A DNA stretch of 37,978 bases from Acidobacteriota bacterium (GTDB taxonomy: Bacteria; Acidobacteriota; Vicinamibacteria; Marinacidobacterales; Marinacidobacteraceae): the NCBI GenBank assembly GCA_009840635.1, contig VXNL01000060.1:1-37978 (forward strand), written 5' to 3'. Of this stretch, positions 33,526 through 37,978 are shown piece by piece. The notes beneath the pieces are model-generated. The model searched no databases and was not told where the DNA came from. It saw only the letters and a program-made list of their open reading frames with translations. Numbering within the stretch: the stretch's first letter is position 1; each line of letters opens with the position of its first letter. The translations under genes and the position numbers were made by a program.

Positions 33526-34306
33526 GGAACCGCGCCGGGCGCTTCTCCAGGAACGCGCCCGTGCCCTCCCGCATGTCGTCGGTGCCGGCGAGCGACGCAA
33601 AGAGCGAGGCCTCGGACAGCAGGCCGTCCTCGAGACCCGAAAGCCCCGCGTCCACGGCGAGGAGCGCGTTGCGGACCGCCAGCGGCCCGTTCGCGAGCAC
33701 CCGGTCGAGGAGCGCCGACGCGCCTTCGACCGCGTCCTCGTGGACCGCATCCACGAGGCCCGCCGCGAGCGCCTCCTCGCTCCCCACCGGATCTCCGGTG
33801 AGGATCATGCGCAGCGCCCGGCCCCGTCCGATCAGGCGGGGGAGCCGCTGGGTGCCGCCGTATCCGGGGATGACACCGAGTCTCACCTCCGGCAGCCCGA
33901 GCCTCGCCTTCGGACCGGCCACCCGCAGGTGGCAGGCGAGCGCGAGTTCGAGCCCTCCGCCGAGCGCGTAGCCCCCGATCGCGGCGATCACCGGCTTCCC
34001 GGTGCCTTCGATGATACGCATGACCTCCTGGCCGCGGCGCGCGAACTGAAACGCCGCTTCGGGGGTCAGATCGCGCAGCTCGGAGATGTCCGCCCCGGCG
34101 ACGAAGGCCCGGTCGCCGGCGCCGGTGAGAACGACTCCGTCCAGTTCCGGGTCCGCCCCGAGTTCCCCGAAGGCCGCGGCGAGGGCCTCTACCAGATCCC
34201 GGTTCAGGGCGTTGAGCGCCTTCGGCCGGTTCACGGTGACGAGGGCGTAGGCGTGTCCCTTCGCGGTCTGCCGCCGCTCGCGCAGGAGCGCGCCGCCGTC
34301 CGTCAC
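33515..34306 (-). CDS. Enoyl-CoA hydratase (crotonase family)
   Basis: A 263-aa crotonase-fold protein that hydrates enoyl-CoA. The oxyanion-hole regions [10 protein letters not shown] and [13 protein letters not shown] are present. Both catalytic glutamates are found: E120 (GGGLEL) and E140 ([19 protein letters not shown]). That is the full pair expected for a true hydratase, not just an isomerase-like relative. The start overlaps the thiolase end by 4 nt. Together they could make or break C4 units (acetoacetyl-CoA and crotonyl-CoA); no 3-hydroxyacyl-CoA dehydrogenase is seen next to them. Confidence 0.93.
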   Translation of the reverse strand: MTDGGALLRERRQTAKGHAYALVTVNRPKALNALNRDLVEALAAAFGELGADPELDGVVLTGAGDRAFVAGADISELRDLTPEAAFQFARRGQEVMRIIEGTGKPVIAAIGGYALGGGLELALACHLRVAGPKARLGLPEVRLGVIPGYGGTQRLPRLIGRGRALRMILTGDPVGSEEALAAGLVDAVHEDAVEGASALLDRVLANGPLAVRNALLAVDAGLSGLEDGLLSEASLFASLAGTDDMREGTGAFLEKRPARFRGV

Positions 34307-35541
34307 GCCGCGGCTCCGTTGCCGGCGGCGTTCCCGGCCGCTTCGACCACCATGGCGATCCCCTGGCCGCCGCCGATGCAGGCGGTGGCGAGGCCGTAAC
34401 GGCCGCCGGAGCGCCGCAGCTCGAGGAGCAGCGTGAGCAGCAGGCGCGTCCCGGTCGCGCCGAGCGGGTGCCCGAGGGCGATGGCGCCGCCGTTCACGTT
34501 GACGCGCTCGCGGTCGAGCCCGAGTTCGCGCTCGACGGCGAGGTACTGGGGGGCGAACGCCTCGTTCACCTCGATGCGGTCCATGTCCTCGAGGCCGAGC
34601 CCCGCCGCCTGGAGCGCCGCCCGGCTCGCGGGCACCGGCCCGAGCCCCATGACCTCCGGAGGGACGCCGGCGGTGGCCCAGGAGACGATGCGGCCGAGCG
34701 GAGATCCGTTCCGCACCGCGGCGGTGCCCTCGCGGGCGACCACGAAGGCGGCTCCGCCGTCCACGATGCCGCTCGCGTTCCCGGCGGTCACCAGCCCGTC
34801 CCTCCGGAAAGCGGGACGGAGCCGCGCGAGTCCTTCGCGAGTCGTCTGGGGACGCCGGTGTCCGTCCTCGGACACCACGCTCTCGCCTTTCCGGGTCTTC
34901 ACGGTCACGGGAACGATCTCCTCGGCATGGGCTCCCGCCCGGTAGGCGCGATCCGCGGTCTGCTGGCTGCGGAGGGCGTAGTCGTCGGCGTCCTCGCGGG
35001 TGACCCCGGTCCGCTCGGCGACGTTCTCCGCAGTGTCGGACATGGAGAGCCCGCAGCGGCCGTCGGTGAGCGCGGCCACCAGGCTGTCCTCGAGCTTCCC
35101 GTGGCCGAGTCGGAGCCCTCGACGCGCCCCCCGCACCACGAAGGGCGCCTGGCTCATGGACTCCATCCCGCCGGCGAGCACGGTGTCCGCCTCGCCGGCG
35201 AGCATCTGGTGCGCCGCGGAGATCACCGCCTGGATCCCCGAGCCGCAGAGCCGGTTCACGGTCAGCGCCGGCACGGAATCGGGAACGCCGGCGCCGAGGC
35301 CGACGTGCCGCGCGCCGTAGATGGCGTCGGCAGTGGTCTGCTGGGCGTTTCCGATCACCACGTGGTCCACCTGGTCCGGTTCCACGCCCGAGCGGCCCAG
35401 CGCGCCCTTCGCCGCCTCCGCGCCCAGCTCGATCGCGCTGAGGCCCGCGAGGTCCCCGAGGAAGGGCGTCATGGGGGTCCGCGCCCCCGCCACGAACCAG
35501 ATTCCCGCCGCCGGAGCGGCGGCGTTTCTGGGCGGGCTCAT
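34303..35541 (-). CDS. Acetyl-CoA C-acyltransferase (thiolase II type)
   Basis: A 412-aa thiolase that interconverts two acetyl-CoA and acetoacetyl-CoA, or cleaves 3-ketoacyl-CoA. The catalytic nucleophile C99 (NRLCGSG), the active H358 (GHPLGATG) and the second cysteine C388 (ACIGGGQG) are present. The N-terminus starts with a Pro/Ala-rich stretch followed by GIWFVAGARTPMTPF. I cannot tell a biosynthetic (AtoB/PhaA) from a degradative (FadA) member by eye. It is the first gene of the long operon running to lolD. Confidence 0.93.
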   Translation of the reverse strand: MSPPRNAAAPAAGIWFVAGARTPMTPFLGDLAGLSAIELGAEAAKGALGRSGVEPDQVDHVVIGNAQQTTADAIYGARHVGLGAGVPDSVPALTVNRLCGSGIQAVISAAHQMLAGEADTVLAGGMESMSQAPFVVRGARRGLRLGHGKLEDSLVAALTDGRCGLSMSDTAENVAERTGVTREDADDYALRSQQTADRAYRAGAHAEEIVPVTVKTRKGESVVSEDGHRRPQTTREGLARLRPAFRRDGLVTAGNASGIVDGGAAFVVAREGTAAVRNGSPLGRIVSWATAGVPPEVMGLGPVPASRAALQAAGLGLEDMDRIEVNEAFAPQYLAVERELGLDRERVNVNGGAIALGHPLGATGTRLLLTLLLELRRSGGRYGLATACIGGGQGIAMVVEAAGNAAGNGAAA

Positions 35542-35852
35542 GGCGGGCGAAAGCGTATCGCGGGGCTACGGAGCCGCGTCAGGTCCCGGCCGCCGCGGAA
35601 CTCCCTCGGCCCGCCTGGCGCATCCGGCTTGGAACGCCGGCTTCAGCCGGCACAGCCCGCCGCAGGCGGGCGGCGGGAGGCACCTAATTCGCCGGGATGC
35701 CATGGGTGCGCGCCAACGCACCCGGGGTAGCGACGAACCGCCCGCGGCCCTGCGGGCCGCTGTGCCGGCTGAAGCCGGCGCTCCAAGCCGGCGGCGCCAT
35801 CACGAGAGCGTGGGACCAGCAACGGGACGAAAGGGGGTTTGTCCTTGACCTC
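35542..35852. other. Intergenic region with an inverted repeat pair
   Basis: Nothing coding is supported. Two copies of the dispersed repeat face each other at 35624-35671 and 35744-35790, making a potential large cruciform. The rest, including the stretch that should carry the promoter of the thiolase operon, shows no clear motif. Confidence 0.5.
35624..35790. repeat. Dispersed two-hairpin repeat, inverted pair
   Basis: The copy at 35624-35671 is reversed; its first stem is gcccgcc-gca-ggcgggc. The copy at 35744-35790 is forward; its first stem is gcggccc-tgc-gggccgc. Both stems pair perfectly although the sequences differ from those in other copies, a compensated change. The forward copy is 62 nt beyond the stop of the small gene ending at 35853 and in sense with it. 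Confidence 0.85.
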
Positions 35853-36140
35853 TCACCGGTCATACAGGTCGTCCCGCTTCCAAGTCCGATTGCCACGCTC
35901 GTCGCGGGTGGTCTGGTGCGGAGCCGCGGCTGCACGCGGAGCCCGCGACAGGCGGATAAGGCTCTCTATCGCATCGCTCCGCCACCGGGCCGGATCCACC
36001 GCCTCGGACGGCGAGTGCCGCTCATCCGCGCCGGCAGCAAGATAGTTGGCGAGGATCGCACTCCCAGGCGCGCCCTCCGCCAGCGCCCGGATAACGGCTC
36101 GACGGAACGCTTCCGGGTCGATCGTAGATTTGAGACCCAT
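35853..36140 (-). CDS. Hypothetical 95-aa protein beside a BrnA-like gene
   Basis: A small protein starting at ATG 36140, with GGAG about 9 nt upstream. The start farther upstream (36251) overlaps the BrnA-like gene and is not used. The first 40 residues are helical (STIDPEAFRRAVIRALAEGAPGSAILANYLAAGAD), followed by an Arg-rich helix and a charged tail (RGNRTWKRDDLYDR). It is not a BrnT toxin (no typical BrnT fold motif) and I do not recognise it. It lies 26 nt downstream of the BrnA-like antitoxin gene, so it could be its unconventional partner or an unrelated small protein. Confidence 0.55.
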   Translation of the reverse strand: MGLKSTIDPEAFRRAVIRALAEGAPGSAILANYLAAGADERHSPSEAVDPARWRSDAIESLIRLSRAPRAAAAPHQTTRDERGNRTWKRDDLYDR

Positions 36141-36166
36141 AGTGAGAATCTCCGACCCGAATGCGG

Positions 36167-36442
36167 TCAGCGCTCCTGCATTTCGGTGACGTAGGCCCGC
36201 AGCACGGCGTTCATGTGGGTCTGATACCGCGGCCCCCGTGAGCGAAACCACTCGAGCACGTCCTGGTCCACCCGCAAGGAGATTGCTCTCTTGGATGGAG
36301 GCACAACGACCGCATCCTTCCAGAAGTCCGCTGGAAGATTCGCGAGTTCAGACGGAGAAGTCCGCTCGATTTCTTCCTCCGACATCCGGTGGAGGCGATC
36401 AAGATCAGCGCGCCCGCGAGTCGGGGTTTTGGTCTGGGTCAT
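36167..36442 (-). CDS. BrnA-family antitoxin-like DNA-binding protein
   Basis: A 91-aa protein from ATG 36442, with a flexible N-terminal half (1-35) and a C-terminal BrnA-like domain: FWKDAVVVPPSKRAISLRVDQDVLEWFRSRGPRYQTHMNAVLRAYV. In the BrnT/BrnA system BrnA binds operator DNA as a ribbon-helix-helix protein and neutralises the RNase toxin BrnT, normally encoded just upstream. Here no BrnT gene is found upstream (the next gene is vapB, on the opposite strand), so the antitoxin appears orphan. The family resemblance is by eye and good. Confidence 0.75.
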   Translation of the reverse strand: MTQTKTPTRGRADLDRLHRMSEEEIERTSPSELANLPADFWKDAVVVPPSKRAISLRVDQDVLEWFRSRGPRYQTHMNAVLRAYVTEMQER

Positions 36443-36447
36443 GAGAC

Positions 36448-36460
36448 ATACAAAAGTATA
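36448..36460 (-). promoter_or_regulatory. Candidate promoter and operator of the BrnA-like gene
   Basis: On the minus strand a TATACT box ends 12 nt before the ATG, which would give an almost leaderless transcript. The same bases contain the dyad atac-aaaa-gtat (36448-36459). Small autoregulated antitoxin genes often have such overlapping sites. Support is limited to the motif match. Confidence 0.3.
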
Positions 36461-36594
36461 TACATCCGATCTCCTTCGTCTGGGCCCAGTCGCTCCCGCG
36501 CGATCCGACGGGAGTCCTAGATCGGCCGGCACCCCCACCACCTCGTCCACCGGTGAGTCATTGGTACGGCCCCGGCAACACGACGCCACATCTT

Positions 36595-36614
36595 TGCCAT
36601 AATCCGTTATGGCA
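36595..36614. promoter_or_regulatory. Palindromic operator candidate upstream of vapBC
   Basis: tgccataatccgttatggca has two perfect 8-bp arms around tccg and lies 31 nt upstream of the vapB start. VapBC complexes commonly repress their own promoter by binding such inverted repeats through the antitoxin. It is AT-rich compared with the surroundings, like a promoter region. Confidence 0.55.
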
Positions 36615-36645
36615 TTCCTGCTATCCTCTGGTTCAGCGGTACACG

Positions 36646-36867
36646 ATGAAGGAAACGACCACGAAAATCACCGTCCACATCCCGACTGCCCTGCTGCAGC
36701 AGGCGCGCTCGATTACGGGTGGAGGTGTGACGAGCACGGTACGCCATGGCCTTCGACAGATCGCCGCTGTCCACGCGCAAAAGGAGCTGCGGAAACTGCG
36801 CGGGCAAGTGCCGATCTCGCTGGATCTTGAGAAGCTGCGCGAAGATCGGGATCCGGACCACCGGTGA
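36646..36867 (+). CDS. VapB-type antitoxin
   Basis: A 73-aa protein opening MKETTTKITVHIPTALLQQARSI, a ribbon-helix-helix pattern in which the strand binds DNA and the helices dimerise. The C-terminal part (about 50-73, PISLDLEKLREDRDPDHR) would wrap the toxin. It is located directly before a PIN-domain toxin gene with a 4-nt overlap (GTGA), the usual antitoxin-toxin coupling. The ATG at 36646 is preferred over a longer frame because it begins at the conserved strand. Confidence 0.85.
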   Translation: MKETTTKITVHIPTALLQQARSITGGGVTSTVRHGLRQIAAVHAQKELRKLRGQVPISLDLEKLREDRDPDHR

Positions 36868-37238
36868 TCGCCGCCGATTCGAGTTCGCTGAGCGCGCTGT
36901 TTCGGGGTGACGACGGCCCCGATGTCGAGCTGCTGGACCAAGCGCTGGACCAAGGGCTTGTCGTGTTGCCGCCGGTCGTACTGACGGAGGTCATGAGCTA
37001 TCCCGCCCTCGACTCCGGAGTGGCGGACCTGATCCGCGACCTTTCCCTGCTGGAGACTCATCCGGGTTTCTGGGAGCGTGCCGCCCGGCTGCGCGCGGGC
37101 ATCCTGGTGCTGGGTTTGCGGGCGCGACTGGCGGACACCCTGATCTCCCAGAGCTGCCTGGATCACGAAGTGCCGCTGATCACTCGCGACCGGGACTTTC
37201 GGCACTTCGCGGACCATTCCGGCCTGGTCCTCCTTTAG
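36864..37238 (+). CDS. PIN-domain ribonuclease toxin, VapC family
   Basis: A 124-aa single-domain PIN nuclease that is predicted to cleave RNA when not bound by its antitoxin. The acidic metal-binding residues are all present: D5 (AADSSSL), E42 (TEVMS), D91 (RLADTLIS) and D109 or D111 (TRDRDFRHF). It starts at GTG, overlapping vapB by 4 nt. Its neighbours are an orphan BrnA-like gene and an integrase, a typical setting for a mobile or stabilising toxin-antitoxin module. Confidence 0.92.
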   Translation: MIAADSSSLSALFRGDDGPDVELLDQALDQGLVVLPPVVLTEVMSYPALDSGVADLIRDLSLLETHPGFWERAARLRAGILVLGLRARLADTLISQSCLDHEVPLITRDRDFRHFADHSGLVLL

Positions 37239-37293
37239 GGCATCCACGATCCCCGCGCCGGGGGCGGGACCCACCTTCGCGCGCTAGAGGCGC

Positions 37294-37340
37294 AACGTGC
37301 GCGGTGCGGAGCACCGCGCGTGCCGACCGGAGGTCTGCAG
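37294..37340 (+). repeat. Truncated dispersed-repeat copy at an element boundary
   Basis: The first stem (gcgcggtgcggagcaccgcgc core) is intact and shows the compensated change C to T with G to A compared with other copies. The second stem starts as gccgacc-gg-aggtc but then departs from the repeat at about 37335, running into AT-rich sequence that precedes the integrase gene. The last part of the copy, including gttccaagccg, is missing. Confidence 0.75.
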
Positions 37341-37380
37341 TTTTGAGGTTCCGAGAGGTTCCATAGAGTGCCATACAGTC
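37341..37380. other. Candidate att-side region with short direct repeats
   Basis: AT-rich sequence between the truncated repeat and the integrase promoter. It carries direct repeats gaggttcc at 37345-37352 and 37355-37362, and ccatagagt/ccatacagt at 37361-37369 and 37371-37379. Such repeats are common as integrase arm-binding sites. The attachment core is not identified. Confidence 0.35.
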
Positions 37381-37392
37381 CCTATAACATAT

Positions 37393-37422
37393 TTGTATGT
37401 CAATGACTTACGGTGCTATACT
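37393..37422 (+). promoter_or_regulatory. Strong candidate promoter for the integrase
   Basis: TTGTAT (37393-37398) and TATACT (37417-37422) separated by 18 nt, with a TG two bases before the -10 (extended form). The whole stretch is unusually AT-rich for this genome. It would give a 5' leader of about 75 nt before the GTG start at 37504. Confidence 0.5.
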
Positions 37423-37503
37423 GCTCCTTGCCGGACCGCTACAGACCCCCTCGTTCCCGGCGATTTCGTGCCCTCCAGCTACCGCTCACAGGAGCCCTGA
37501 TCT

Positions 37504-37978
37504 GTGCCCGAACGCCCCTACCGACTCTCTGCGCGCTTTGTCGAGACCATAAAGGAACCCGGATGGTACGGCGACGGCCGCGGCTCCGGCGGTCTGTCCC
37601 TCCGGGTGAAGCGCACCGCCCGTGGACAGCTCGCCAAGTCCTGGGGCCAGCGCATCACCGTGGACGGAAGGCCCCGCAACCTCGGCCTCGGCTCCTGGCC
37701 CCACGTCAGCCTCGCCGAGGCCCGCCAGAAGTGCGTCCTCAACCTCCTGGCGCGCCAGCGCGGCGAGCTGGTCACCGGCAAGAGGCGGACGGTCCCCACC
37801 TTCGCCGAAGCCGTGGAGAAGGTCATTGCGGTCCATTCCGCCGGCTGGAAGGGCGGCGGGCGGCAGGAGAAGCTCTGGCGCTCGAGCCTGCGGGACTACG
37901 CAATGCCACGGCTCGGGCCGCGCCCGGTGGACCGGATCCACACGTCGGACGTGATGGCGGTCCTGTTGCCGATCTGGA
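37504..37978 (+). CDS. Tyrosine recombinase/integrase (P4 type), 5' part
   Basis: An open frame running off the window (158 complete codons). It starts at GTG with CAGGAG about 9 nt upstream and reads MPERPYRLSARFVETIKEPGWYGDGRGSGGL. The N-terminal arm-binding domain shows LSLRVKRTARGQLAKSWGQR and the typical RNLGLGSWPHVSLAEARQK, the signature of the DUF4102-type arm-binding region of P4-like integrases. The start of the SAM-like core-binding domain follows (VPTFAEAVEKVIAVHSAGWKGGGRQEKLWRSSLRDYAMPRLG). The catalytic R-H-R-Y residues lie beyond the window end. It marks the start of an integrated element that continues to the right. Confidence 0.93.
   Translation, partial: MPERPYRLSARFVETIKEPGWYGDGRGSGGLSLRVKRTARGQLAKSWGQRITVDGRPRNLGLGSWPHVSLAEARQKCVLNLLARQRGELVTGKRRTVPTFAEAVEKVIAVHSAGWKGGGRQEKLWRSSLRDYAMPRLGPRPVDRIHTSDVMAVLLPIW

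Noticed and set aside
37239..37503. tRNA gene as integration target
   Set aside because: P4-type integrases often use tRNA genes, but no cloverleaf or T-arm sequence was found in this gap.

Overview
This is a GC-rich bacterial chromosome segment from a diderm (Gram-negative type) organism. It carries BamA, Skp/OmpH, the lipoprotein-release pair LolC/LolD, a TonB-like protein and several signal peptides, together with ClpC. The gene order lysS-lolC-lolD-clpC-bamA-skp and the composition would fit an uncultured Gemmatimonadota- or Acidobacteriota-like lineage. That is an inference from memory of gene order, and no taxonomic marker in the window settles it.

Layout. 1-2520: accessory edge with a long C-tract, a plus-strand protein with a PD-(D/E)XK-like motif, a convergent minus-strand putative lipoprotein, and a cluster of dispersed repeats. 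2521-3567: periplasmic BON-repeat protein. 3707-9652 (minus): a central-carbon and nucleotide operon, icd-mdh-sucC-sucD-ndk-dcd-dut. 9952-10653 (plus): a proline-rich lipoprotein. 10891-13463 (minus): aminotransferase, coaD, rsmD. 13535-15185 (plus): an unrecognised 396-aa protein followed by a small membrane-anchored coiled-coil protein. 15342-18156 (minus): a secreted 200-aa protein and recG. 18390-28962 (minus): an envelope operon clpC-bamA-skp-fabZ-tonB-like-spoIID-microprotein-miaA. 29070-35541 (minus): thiolase-enoyl-CoA hydratase-ribH-nusB-lysS-lolC-lolD. 35853-37978: accessory edge with a BrnA-like antitoxin and a partner ORF, a VapBC module, and the 5' part of a P4-type tyrosine integrase that runs off the window.

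How the genes work together. The icd operon covers three TCA-cycle enzymes (isocitrate dehydrogenase, succinyl-CoA synthetase, malate dehydrogenase) and then nucleotide supply: Ndk, dCTP deaminase making dUTP, and an archaeal-type dUTPase making dUMP. The clpC-bamA operon mixes proteostasis with outer-membrane assembly, energy transduction and peptidoglycan remodelling. The thiolase operon links short-chain acyl-CoA chemistry, riboflavin synthesis, transcription and translation factors and lipoprotein export. Many gene pairs within the two long operons overlap by 1-11 nt or lie 1-30 nt apart, so translational coupling is likely.

The most unusual signal is a dispersed two-hairpin repeat family (about fifteen full or partial copies). 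Both stems show compensatory base changes between copies, and most copies lie just 3' of a gene in the same sense orientation. One copy (37294-37340) is broken off part-way, just before the integrase region, and may mark the end of an integrated element. Other points are a probable CTG start codon for dcd, a 34-aa coupled membrane microprotein between spoIID and miaA, and perfect palindromes upstream of icd and vapB.
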